This document shows, piece by piece, positions 25,220 to 32,940 of a stretch of DNA of 64,000 bases (position 1 is its first letter; each line of letters opens with the position of its first letter). The notes beneath the pieces are model-generated. The model was not told where the DNA came from, did no database searches, and worked only from the letters and a program-made list of their open reading frames with translations. Both the position numbers and the translations under genes were made by a program. The DNA comes from Tenacibaculum agarivorans (lineage in GTDB: Bacteria > Bacteroidota > Bacteroidia > Flavobacteriales > Flavobacteriaceae): positions 124,001 through 188,000 of the forward strand of contig NZ_MSMP01000005.1 in NCBI RefSeq assembly GCF_001936575.1, written 5' to 3'.

Positions 25220-25676
25220 ACAGTTGACCACGGAGCAATTTAAAAGTTTGCATGAAGAGTTTGCTCAATTTTTAGCGACACAAGGAATTGATGCTAATGA
25301 GTGGAAAAAGATTAAAGAAGAAAAAGCAGCATTAGCAGAAAATGAATTAAATGTTTTTAGCGATATTGTTTGGAATAATGTATTAAACAAAACAGAATAT
25401 TTAGAACATTTTTCAAAAAATACAATTAATCTTTTTAACTGTAAAGCTGAAAAAATCAGTAGAATCGTAATTAAAGTAGAAAAAGAAGTTGATTTATTAA
25501 CACAAAATGGTTATACTTGGTTACTAGAAAATTATAATTCAAAGGAAGTTGATATCTTTGAAGGCTCAAAGAAGTATACTTCTGAGCGAAATGTTGAAAT
25601 ATTTGATTTAATAGAAAAAGGGAGTGCCATAAGCAAAGGTGAGTTATATAGTTTTTTTAAAAAAATTATAAGTTAG
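25209..25676 (+). CDS. DUF6495-like cytoplasmic protein
   Basis: A 155-residue soluble, acidic, mostly helical protein with no signal or membrane segment. The start MKYRQLTTEQFKSLHEEFAQFL and the sequence IDANEWKKIK match the small Bacteroidota family I recall as DUF6495, which is often found after an M23-type gene as here (11-bp overlap). Function unknown. Translational coupling suggests the two products act together. Confidence 0.6.
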   Translation: MKYRQLTTEQFKSLHEEFAQFLATQGIDANEWKKIKEEKAALAENELNVFSDIVWNNVLNKTEYLEHFSKNTINLFNCKAEKISRIVIKVEKEVDLLTQNGYTWLLENYNSKEVDIFEGSKKYTSERNVEIFDLIEKGSAISKGELYSFFKKIIS

Positions 25677-25741
25677 TTATTAACAATCACCATTTTGGTC
25701 CAACTTTTGTTTATTTTTGAGTAAAAACACAATCTATCAAA

Positions 25742-26119
25742 ATGAAGAAATTTATTGTAGCATTATTTTTAGGTTTAATGGCTTTCACGGCGGAAGCTCA
25801 AGACGTTAAAAGCATTTTAACTTCAGGAAAATGGTTTATTGAGTCAATTCAAGAAAAAGGCGAAGAACCAGAAATGTCAATTAATAAAACTGACGAGTGG
25901 TTAGCTTTTTCTGAAGATGGTAAAGTAGAAGAAAATCATTTCGGTGATTCTAAAATGTTCTCTTGGACTTATGATAACGATAAGAAAATGATTAAGCTTT
26001 CTGGATCTGAAACTATTTTCCATAGAGTAATAGAAGTATCTGACGATAAACTTATCGTTGAATTAATAGAAGACCTAGAAAATGCAGATGATAACTTAAT
26101 GATTACTTTCATTAAGTAA
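25742..26119 (+). CDS. Secreted lipocalin-like small protein
   Basis: A 125-residue protein with a signal peptide (MKKFIVALFLGLMAFTAEAQ). The mature part has a lipocalin-like pattern: KWFIESIQEKGEEP, WLAFSEDGKVEENHFG, MFSWTYDNDKKMIKLSG, RVIEVSDDKLIVELIED, the alternating strands of a small beta-barrel. No ligand can be inferred. Its last 24 bp overlap the convergent sirtuin gene. Confidence 0.7.
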   Translation: MKKFIVALFLGLMAFTAEAQDVKSILTSGKWFIESIQEKGEEPEMSINKTDEWLAFSEDGKVEENHFGDSKMFSWTYDNDKKMIKLSGSETIFHRVIEVSDDKLIVELIEDLENADDNLMITFIK

Positions 26120-26788
26120 CACTAAAAGTTCATCTGTACCAGAAGACGCAACGTCTTTGATAATTGTTAAGTTATCAAAGGCGTTTTTATTTATATTAGG
26201 ATTAGGGTCGATAAAATAAATAGGGGTATCAGGTTGAATAAAATTCACTAAACTAGCCGCTGGGTATACTTGCATGGAAGTACCAATAATAACTAAAATA
26301 TCTGCCTTTTCAGTAATAGAAACTGCTAGATCAAGCATAGGTACTTGTTCTCCAAACCAAACAATATGAGGACGTAATTGAGAACCATCTTCCGCTTTAT
26401 CACCCAATATAATATCGTTTCTCCACTCACAAATTAAATTTTCATTCACAGAACTTCTAGCTTTTACTAATTCACCATGTAAATGAGTGATATCACTACT
26501 ACCAGCTCTTTCATGTAAATCATCGACGTTTTGAGTTACTATAGATACCTTAAACTTTTCTTCTAATTTTTTTAAATTATAATGCGCTTTATTAGGTTGC
26601 ACATCAGATAATTGTCTTCTACGCTGATTATAAAAATCCAAAACCAACTCAGGATTGTTTTCAAAACCCTGTGGAGAAGCAACTTCCATAATATCATGAC
26701 CTTCCCATAGACCATCAGCATCTCTAAATGTATTAATTCCGCTTTCGGCACTTATTCCAGCACCAGTAAGTACAACCAAATTTTTCAT
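26096..26788 (-). CDS. cobB: Sirtuin NAD-dependent deacylase lacking the zinc cysteines
   Basis: A 230-residue Sir2-family protein that uses NAD to remove acyl groups from lysine. Motifs: GAGISAESGI (9-18) and FRDADGLW (21-28) for NAD, TQNVDDLHERAG (85-96) and the catalytic His104 in HLHGE. The small domain normally holds two CxxC zinc pairs. Here the region 110-140 has only one cysteine (Cys120), so the structural zinc is absent. Tyr53 and Arg56 (FYNQRR) correspond to the Tyr-x-x-Arg pair of SIRT5-type enzymes, suggesting desuccinylase or demalonylase activity (inference). It is a single gene convergent with the lipocalin-like gene. Confidence 0.92.
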   Translation of the reverse strand: MKNLVVLTGAGISAESGINTFRDADGLWEGHDIMEVASPQGFENNPELVLDFYNQRRRQLSDVQPNKAHYNLKKLEEKFKVSIVTQNVDDLHERAGSSDITHLHGELVKARSSVNENLICEWRNDIILGDKAEDGSQLRPHIVWFGEQVPMLDLAVSITEKADILVIIGTSMQVYPAASLVNFIQPDTPIYFIDPNPNINKNAFDNLTIIKDVASSGTDELLVLLNESNH

Positions 26789-26823
26789 GGAATTAAAAGT
26801 AATAATTTTTATAAGTTTGTGCT

Positions 26824-27486
26824 ATGATTGATGAAGATTTATTGGCTTATCTTGAGCAATACGTAACAGAGAATAGAAAAAATACATTTAAAGAGGTATT
26901 ATCTCAAAGAACGCGTCATTTTACTGTAGTTTTAGAAAATGTTTTTCAACCTCACAATGCTAGTGCTGTTATGAGAAGTTGTGATGTATTTGGACTTCAA
27001 GATGTATATACCATAGAAAATAGTTATGTCAATAAGGTTTCTCGAAAAATAGCTAAAGGAAGCCAGAAATGGCTCGATTTTCATCGATTTAAATCGGAAA
27101 CGAATAATACTAAAGAATGTTTTGATACACTGAAACAAAAAGGATATCAAATAATAGCAACGACACCTCATAATGATTCATGTTACCTATCAGATTTTGA
27201 TATTACTAAAAAATCAGCATTTGTGTTTGGAGTTGAGCGAGAAGGGGTATCAGATTTTATGTTAGAAAATGCGGATGGGTATTTAAAAGTGCCTATGGTT
27301 GGTTTTACAGAAAGTTTAAATATTTCTGTAGCCGCAGCTATAATTTTACAAGATATTACTACACGATTACGAAAATCTGATATTGCTTGGCAGTTAACAG
27401 ATCAGGAGAAATTAGAAATCTATGCTCTTTGGATAGAAAAGTCTATTAAAAATGTAGAGAAATTCAAAAATACTTACTTTCAGTAG
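26824..27486 (+). CDS. trmH: TrmH family tRNA/rRNA 2'-O-methyltransferase
   Basis: A 220-residue SpoU-type enzyme with the trefoil-knot motifs: motif 1 NASAVMRSCDVFG (45-57, catalytic Arg51), motif 2 in FVFGVEREGVSD and motif 3 in GFTESLNISVAAAIIL. Length and the N-terminal helical extension match TrmH, which methylates the 2'-O of G18 in tRNA using S-adenosylmethionine. It starts 35 bp from the divergent sirtuin gene. Specificity for tRNA rather than rRNA is inferred from length and N-terminus. Confidence 0.9.
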   Translation: MIDEDLLAYLEQYVTENRKNTFKEVLSQRTRHFTVVLENVFQPHNASAVMRSCDVFGLQDVYTIENSYVNKVSRKIAKGSQKWLDFHRFKSETNNTKECFDTLKQKGYQIIATTPHNDSCYLSDFDITKKSAFVFGVEREGVSDFMLENADGYLKVPMVGFTESLNISVAAAIILQDITTRLRKSDIAWQLTDQEKLEIYALWIEKSIKNVEKFKNTYFQ

Positions 27487-27608
27487 AAGTAATTCTACAT
27501 AAAATAATTAGATAATTAATTTTATACAAAAGGCTTATTCCTTATTGTTTAAAATCAATAAGATTTATTGAATAAATTTTATTTTTTGAAAAAAAATTAG
27601 CTTAATTT

Positions 27609-27638
27609 TTGTTGAATCGTAAATTATCCATATGTTTG
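27609..27638 (+). promoter_or_regulatory. Promoter of the PL6-PL17-kdgF operon
   Basis: TTG (27609-27611), a 19-bp spacer and TATGTTTG (27631-27638), an exact match to TAnnTTTG. The last three bases are shared with the first operator copy. The same geometry is seen at 32701-32730. Confidence 0.75.
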
Positions 27639-27660
27639 GTAAACCAAATTGGTAAACCAG
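27636..27660. promoter_or_regulatory. Tandem operator, two TTGGTAAACCAA-type sites
   Basis: TTGGTAAACCAA (27636-27647) and TTGGTAAACCAG (27649-27660), one base apart, a 13-bp period. Each is a near palindrome that resembles the AAATTGGTATACCAATTT consensus of the E. coli hexuronate regulators ExuR/UxuR. The first copy overlaps the -7 box, so a bound protein should block transcription. Likely ligand protein: the GntR regulator at 39531-40232. Confidence 0.75.
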
Positions 27661-27733
27661 TTTTAAAAACTAAAATCTAAAAACTTATACAGGTACTTTT
27701 TAACTTATTTTGTTTTTATAATTAAATCTTGAA

Positions 27734-30034
27734 ATGAAAAAATTTTTAATATCTCTTTTTACTGTAATCACTTTTTATTGTTGTAAAACAGCTACTTCTT
27801 ATAATAATATACAAGTTGAAACTAAAGAAGCATTAGTAAAAGCGATTAAAAGTGCAAAACCAGGAGATGTTATTGTTATGGCTAATGGTGAATGGAAAAA
27901 TTTAGAGCTTAAATTTTATGGTTTAGGTACCAAAGAAGCACCAATAACATTAAGAGCAGAAACTGATGGCGAAGTAATAATAACGGGGAAATCATTTTTA
28001 AAACTAGGTGGGGAGTATTTAAAAGTTGAAGGATTGTATTTTACCGATGGTTATACTACAGATAAAGCGGTTATTAGGTATAAAATTGATAATAATAAAA
28101 TTGCTAAGCACTGCATTGTTACCAATTGTGTAATTAAAAACTTTACACAACCTAATAGAGATAAAAAAGACCATTGGATAGAATTTTGGGGGCAACATAA
28201 TCAATTAGATCATTGTTATATCTCAGGTAAATCTAATCAAGGACCTACACTTAGAGTTTTCTTAAAAGGAAACGAAAATGTAAATACATATCATAAAATT
28301 TTTGCCAATCATTTTGGACCACGTCCAAGAAAAGGAGGACCAAGGGCAGAAACCATGCAAATTGGAGATAGTTATACTTCTATGACTCCTGCTTATGTTA
28401 AAGTAGAGAAAAACTACTTTGAAAAGTGCAATGGAGAAGTAGAAATCATCTCAAGCAAATCTAACTTTAATGAATTTAATTATAACATTTTTGATCAATG
28501 TGAAGGTTCTTTGGTATTAAGACATGGAAATTATAACAAAATAAACGGTAATATTTTTATTGGTAGTGATGATTCTAATTTCATAGGCGGAATTAGAGTA
28601 ATTAATACAGGGCATTGGATCACAAATAATTATTTCTATAACTTAAGAGGTAATGAGTTTCGTGCTCCATTAGCGGTTATGAATGGTATTCCTAAATCCC
28701 CATTAAATAGATACAATCAAGTAACTGATGTGGTGGTGGCTAATAATACTTGGATGAATTGTAAGTCACCATTCCACTTTAGTGTAGGAGCAAATCTAGA
28801 GCAAAAAGATGTTTTGCCTGCTTCTGAAATCAGGTCAGCAAGACCGGAGCGTATTATTATAGCTAACAATATTATGTATAGTGAAAATACTTCAGATAGT
28901 TTAATTGTTGCTTATGATGATGTAGATGGGATAAATTTTTACAAAAATATATCAAGTCATCCTTTTAATACTGTAATTACAAAAGAAGGGGTGATTAGTG
29001 AAAAAATTGAAATGGAAAGGTATAGTGATTGGCTTTTATTCCCAAATTCTCAACTAAAAGAAGGATATACAGGCTTCGATTTTGATAAGAATATTAGAAC
29101 TGATTTATTTGGACGCTCTAGAGAGAATATTACGATTGGAGCTATCAGTCAGTTCAATAATATCAAAGGAGAAATAGATTATAAAATATATGGTACAAAC
29201 TGGTTTAATCCTAATGTAAAAAGAAAACAACCAAAGCAAACAGAAGCAAATAATTCAGAAGAGTTTTTAAAAGCAATTGAGAATTCTGACATTGGAGATA
29301 CTATACTATTAACGGCTAAAAATTATACAATTACTACTCCTGTATCAATAAAAACTGAAATAGTAATTACTTCAAAAAATAAAGAAGAGAGAGCACAACT
29401 ACATTTTACAGGAGAAGCTTCAGGATTTAAATTATATCCTAACTCAAATTTAAAACTTACGAATGTTGAATTATTAGGTGATGGAACGCAAAAAGCATTT
29501 TCGACACTAGATGAAAATATGTACACAACCTATAACTTGTTTGTAGATAATACTCAAGTATCTAATTTTAAAACCATATTTGAAGCAACTAAAGGATCTT
29601 TTGCTGATGAAATTAGTATAACAAATTCTGAGCTTACGAATTGTAAGTATGGTATTTTATTAAATAAAGAAATAGATGATAAAGGAGATTATAATGCAGA
29701 ATTTTTAACTATCGAAAATTCTAAATTTTCCAATATAGCTAAAGATGTGATCAATTACTACAGAGGAGGATATGACGAATCGACAATTGGAGGTAATTTA
29801 ATAGTAAAGAAAAATACCTTTACTAATTGCGGGAAAAGCGAACTCAATGGAATATTAATAAAAAATAGAGGGATTGTTAATTTAGAATTTGAGAATAACT
29901 CGTTTATCAATAATTCACCCAAATTTACAGCTATTCTTTGGGGAGCAAAAGGACAAAAGTCTGTTAACAATACGATACAAAACTCAGGAAAAATTAAAGT
30001 AGAAGAAAATTTATCTCAAAAATTAATTTACTAA
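27734..30034 (+). CDS. PL6 alginate lyase (chondroitinase B-like fold)
   Basis: A 766-residue lipoprotein-like or secreted protein (TFYCCKT signal end). The N-terminal domain (about 25-420) is a right-handed beta-helix with the PL6 active site: Lys242 in VEIISSKSN as base and Arg263 in LVLRHGN as acid, plus the GGPRAETMQIG calcium-side segment. The C-terminal ~290 residues form a second beta-helix-like domain, as in two-domain PL6 enzymes of marine Bacteroidota. PL6 lyases cut alginate by beta-elimination, often at polyM-G blocks. It is the first gene of an operon with PL17 (5 bp) and kdgF (11 bp), under a double operator. Confidence 0.92.
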   Translation: MKKFLISLFTVITFYCCKTATSYNNIQVETKEALVKAIKSAKPGDVIVMANGEWKNLELKFYGLGTKEAPITLRAETDGEVIITGKSFLKLGGEYLKVEGLYFTDGYTTDKAVIRYKIDNNKIAKHCIVTNCVIKNFTQPNRDKKDHWIEFWGQHNQLDHCYISGKSNQGPTLRVFLKGNENVNTYHKIFANHFGPRPRKGGPRAETMQIGDSYTSMTPAYVKVEKNYFEKCNGEVEIISSKSNFNEFNYNIFDQCEGSLVLRHGNYNKINGNIFIGSDDSNFIGGIRVINTGHWITNNYFYNLRGNEFRAPLAVMNGIPKSPLNRYNQVTDVVVANNTWMNCKSPFHFSVGANLEQKDVLPASEIRSARPERIIIANNIMYSENTSDSLIVAYDDVDGINFYKNISSHPFNTVITKEGVISEKIEMERYSDWLLFPNSQLKEGYTGFDFDKNIRTDLFGRSRENITIGAISQFNNIKGEIDYKIYGTNWFNPNVKRKQPKQTEANNSEEFLKAIENSDIGDTILLTAKNYTITTPVSIKTEIVITSKNKEERAQLHFTGEASGFKLYPNSNLKLTNVELLGDGTQKAFSTLDENMYTTYNLFVDNTQVSNFKTIFEATKGSFADEISITNSELTNCKYGILLNKEIDDKGDYNAEFLTIENSKFSNIAKDVINYYRGGYDESTIGGNLIVKKNTFTNCGKSELNGILIKNRGIVNLEFENNSFINNSPKFTAILWGAKGQKSVNNTIQNSGKIKVEENLSQKLIY

Positions 30035-30039
30035 CCTCT

Positions 30040-32325
30040 ATGTTATACAATTATAAAACATTGATTATCATTTTCATGTTGTCTCTCATTTCTTGTAATG
30101 AAAGTCAACATAAAAAAGATAATAATAGAGAAAATAAGGTCAATACATTTAAACATCCAAATGTAGCACTAACTGTAAAAGGTGTACAAGAGATTAGAAA
30201 GCAATTAGGAAAAGCACCGCTTTTTGATGAAACTTTAGCAAAAACAAAAGAAGAAGTAGATAAAGCAATTATCAAAGGAATAAATGTTCCTATACCAAAG
30301 GATATGGCAGGAGGATATACGCATACTCAACATAAAAAAAACTATGTGATGATGCATAAAGCCGGAATGTTATTTCAAATTTTAAATGATGATACATATG
30401 CTATCTATATCAAGGATATGCTGATGAAGTATGCGGAATTATATCCAAACTTACAAAGACATCCACAAGAAAGATCATATGCAAGAGGGAAAATTTTTTG
30501 GCAGTGTTTGAATGATGCCAATTGGTTGGTATATACAAGCCAAGCTTATGACTGTATTTATGGTTGGTTATCAAAAGAGGATAGGGATTTTTTAGAGAAA
30601 AATTTATTTAAACCATTTGCAGATTTTCTGTCTGTGGAAACACCTCAGTTTTTTAATCGTATTCACAATCATAGTACTTGGGGTTGTGTTGCTGTGGGAA
30701 TGATAGGTTTGGTAATGGATGATGAAGTATTAGTAAATCGCGCACTTTATGGAATTGAAAACGATGGTATTGCTACTGATGCTAAGGATAATGACGGAGG
30801 ATTCATTAAAAATAAAGAAGGTAAATCAGGTTTTTTAGCAAATTTAGATAGTCCTTTTTCTCCAGATGGTTACTATACTGAAGGTCCTTATTATCAGAGA
30901 TACGCAATGTATCCTTTTTTGATATTTGCGCAAGCACTTCAAAATAAAAAGCCAGAACTAGATATTTTTAAATATAAAGATGGTGTTTTAATAAAATCGG
31001 TTGATGCTATTATAAACTTATCGGATGAAGACGGAGAATTTTTTCCTTTAAACGACGGTCAAAAGGGGATGTCTTACCATACAGAATCTTTGGTTTCTGC
31101 TGTTGATATTGCTTATTTCTACGGAGATCAAGATCGAAAATTACTTTCTATAGCAAAAGCACAAAATAAAGTACAATTAGATGAAGCAGGGATGGCAGTT
31201 GCTACTGCTATTTATAATGATCAAGAGTTACCTTTTGAAAAAAAATCTATTGAACTACGTGATGGAGCAAAAGGAGATAAAGGTGGAGTAGGAATTTTAA
31301 GAACAAGTATTAATGATCAAAAATTAACTTTAGTCATGAAATACTCGGCTCATGGTTTGAGTCATGGACATTTTGATAAACTTTCTTTTTCATTCTATGA
31401 AAATGGTGAAGAAGTAATTCAAGATTACGGTCTAGTACGTTATGTAAATGTAGAACAGAAAAATGGGGGAGGATATTTAAAAGAAAATAAAACTTGGGCC
31501 AAACAGACTATTGCTCATAATACTATTGCGATAAATGAAGAATCTCAATACAAAGGAAAATATAAGGAAAGTAGTAAACATCATTCAGATAAGTATTTTT
31601 TTAATGTTTCTAATCCAAAATTTCAAATCGTAAGTGCGAAAGAAAATAATGCATATAAAGGAACTAAAATGCATAGAACAATGGCTTTAGTTTCCGATGA
31701 AGATTTAGCAAAACCATTTATAATAGATGTATATAGAGTAAACTCAGATCAAAAACATAAATACGACTTACCCTATTACTATTTTGGTCAATATATTTCA
31801 TCAACTATCGATTTTAAAAAGTTCACAAGTTTATCGCCTTTAGGTGACAGCAATGGATATCAACACCTATGGAAAGAAGCCCAAGGAAAATCGAAAGAAC
31901 AATTTTCCCAATTCACATGGTTACACCATAAAACATTCTATTCATTATCCTCTGCAAACACATCAAACGATACTTTTATTTTGGGAAGTATTGGAGCAAA
32001 TGATCCTAGTTTTAATTTACGAAATGATCCCGTAATAATCCAACGTAAAGAAAATACTTCAACTGTTTTGTATGTAAATATCTTAGAATCCCATGGTATT
32101 TATAATCCAGTTACTGAAGCTGCTTTAAATTCATATAGTGAAATAAAAAACATTGAAGTATTGTTGGATACGGAAGAGTATACTAGTGTAGAAATTCATT
32201 TCAAAAATGGAACAAAGAAAGTTTTCATTGTTTCAAATCAAAATGCATCAGACATAGCAAATCATAAATTAAATATCAATAATACGGACTATCAATGGTC
32301 AGGTCCTTATTATTTTAATAATTAA
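30040..32325 (+). CDS. PL17 oligoalginate lyase (heparinase II/III fold)
   Basis: A 761-residue lipoprotein (SLISCNES, acyl cysteine about residue 20). The N-terminal alpha/alpha-barrel carries Asn210-His211 in IHNHSTWG and the tyrosine-rich PDGYYTEGPYYQ (276-286). The beta-sandwich half has HGLSHGHFDKLSF (438-449, metal-site histidines) as in the PL17 exolyase Alg17c. The enzyme should release unsaturated monouronate from alginate oligomers, the step before KdgF. It is 5 bp after PL6 and 11 bp before kdgF. As a lipoprotein it probably acts in the periplasm. Confidence 0.93.
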   Translation: MLYNYKTLIIIFMLSLISCNESQHKKDNNRENKVNTFKHPNVALTVKGVQEIRKQLGKAPLFDETLAKTKEEVDKAIIKGINVPIPKDMAGGYTHTQHKKNYVMMHKAGMLFQILNDDTYAIYIKDMLMKYAELYPNLQRHPQERSYARGKIFWQCLNDANWLVYTSQAYDCIYGWLSKEDRDFLEKNLFKPFADFLSVETPQFFNRIHNHSTWGCVAVGMIGLVMDDEVLVNRALYGIENDGIATDAKDNDGGFIKNKEGKSGFLANLDSPFSPDGYYTEGPYYQRYAMYPFLIFAQALQNKKPELDIFKYKDGVLIKSVDAIINLSDEDGEFFPLNDGQKGMSYHTESLVSAVDIAYFYGDQDRKLLSIAKAQNKVQLDEAGMAVATAIYNDQELPFEKKSIELRDGAKGDKGGVGILRTSINDQKLTLVMKYSAHGLSHGHFDKLSFSFYENGEEVIQDYGLVRYVNVEQKNGGGYLKENKTWAKQTIAHNTIAINEESQYKGKYKESSKHHSDKYFFNVSNPKFQIVSAKENNAYKGTKMHRTMALVSDEDLAKPFIIDVYRVNSDQKHKYDLPYYYFGQYISSTIDFKKFTSLSPLGDSNGYQHLWKEAQGKSKEQFSQFTWLHHKTFYSLSSANTSNDTFILGSIGANDPSFNLRNDPVIIQRKENTSTVLYVNILESHGIYNPVTEAALNSYSEIKNIEVLLDTEEYTSVEIHFKNGTKKVFIVSNQNASDIANHKLNINNTDYQWSGPYYFNN

Positions 32326-32336
32326 ATCATAAACCA

Positions 32337-32687
32337 ATGAAAACATTTGAAGCAAGTAAGGAGTTTCTATTCGGAGATGAAATAGAATGGGAAACAGTAG
32401 GTGAAGGCGTTAAACGTAAAATAATGGGATATAATAATGAAATTATGCTTGTTAAAGTACATTTCGAAGTTGGTGGAGTTGGGCCAATGCATGAGCATTA
32501 TCATTCACAAGTAACTTATGTAGAAAGTGGATCTTTTCAACTTACGATTGGTAAAGAAACTAAAATACTAAAAGGGGGTGATTGCTTTTATATACCACCG
32601 CACGTAATGCATGGAGCTATATGTAGAGAGGCAGGAGTGTTAATTGATGTATTTAGTCCTATTAGAGAGGATTTTATGACAAAATAA
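32337..32687 (+). CDS. kdgF: KdgF-type cupin, unsaturated uronate linearisation
   Basis: A 116-residue single-domain cupin. The metal ligands His52, His54 and Gln58 in MHEHYHSQVTYVESG, and His92 in PPHVMHGA, match KdgF, whose family converts 4,5-unsaturated galacturonate or mannuronate into the linear keto sugars DKI/DEH. It has no signal peptide. It follows the PL17 gene that makes its substrate and is the last gene of this operon. Confidence 0.92.
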   Translation: MKTFEASKEFLFGDEIEWETVGEGVKRKIMGYNNEIMLVKVHFEVGGVGPMHEHYHSQVTYVESGSFQLTIGKETKILKGGDCFYIPPHVMHGAICREAGVLIDVFSPIREDFMTK

Positions 32688-32700
32688 TATAGGTTTTCTT

Positions 32701-32730
32701 TTGAATTAAGAAAAATTACATTTATATTTG
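32701..32730 (+). promoter_or_regulatory. Promoter of the susC operon
   Basis: TTG (32701-32703), a 19-bp spacer and TATATTTG (32723-32730), an exact TAnnTTTG match. Element spacing and operator register are the same as at 27609-27638. Confidence 0.75.
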
Positions 32731-32752
32731 GTTAACCAAATTGGTAAACCAA
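32728..32752. promoter_or_regulatory. Tandem operator, TTGGTTAACCAA and TTGGTAAACCAA
   Basis: TTGGTTAACCAA (32728-32739, perfect palindrome) and TTGGTAAACCAA (32741-32752), one base apart and overlapping the -7 box, the same layout as at 27636-27660. Likely bound by the GntR regulator of the locus. Confidence 0.78.
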
Positions 32753-32768
32753 TTTAAAAACATAAAAA

Positions 32769-32820
32769 ATAAGGATAGATGGTCGGCTATCCTTATAGTT
32801 AACTTCCTTTCGGCGGGAAG
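32769..32820 (+). other. Structured leader of the susC transcript
   Basis: The distance from promoter to susC start is about 200 bp. It holds a 10-bp stem (ATAAGGATAG with CTATCCTTAT, 32769-32778 and 32787-32796) with loop ATGGTCGG, then a 5-bp stem CTTCC / GGAAG (32803-32807 and 32816-32820). Neither is followed by a T-run. Downstream, GCAAT recurs several times. Function unknown; it could protect the mRNA or bind a regulator. Confidence 0.4.
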
Positions 32821-32940
32821 AAATTACAAATGCAAAAACGCAATTGCAATACAAAAATAATGAATTTATATTATTTGCAATTATTGAACTGCAATTTTGT
32901 GTTTGTGTAAGATCAAATTATTACAAACAAACATTAAATT

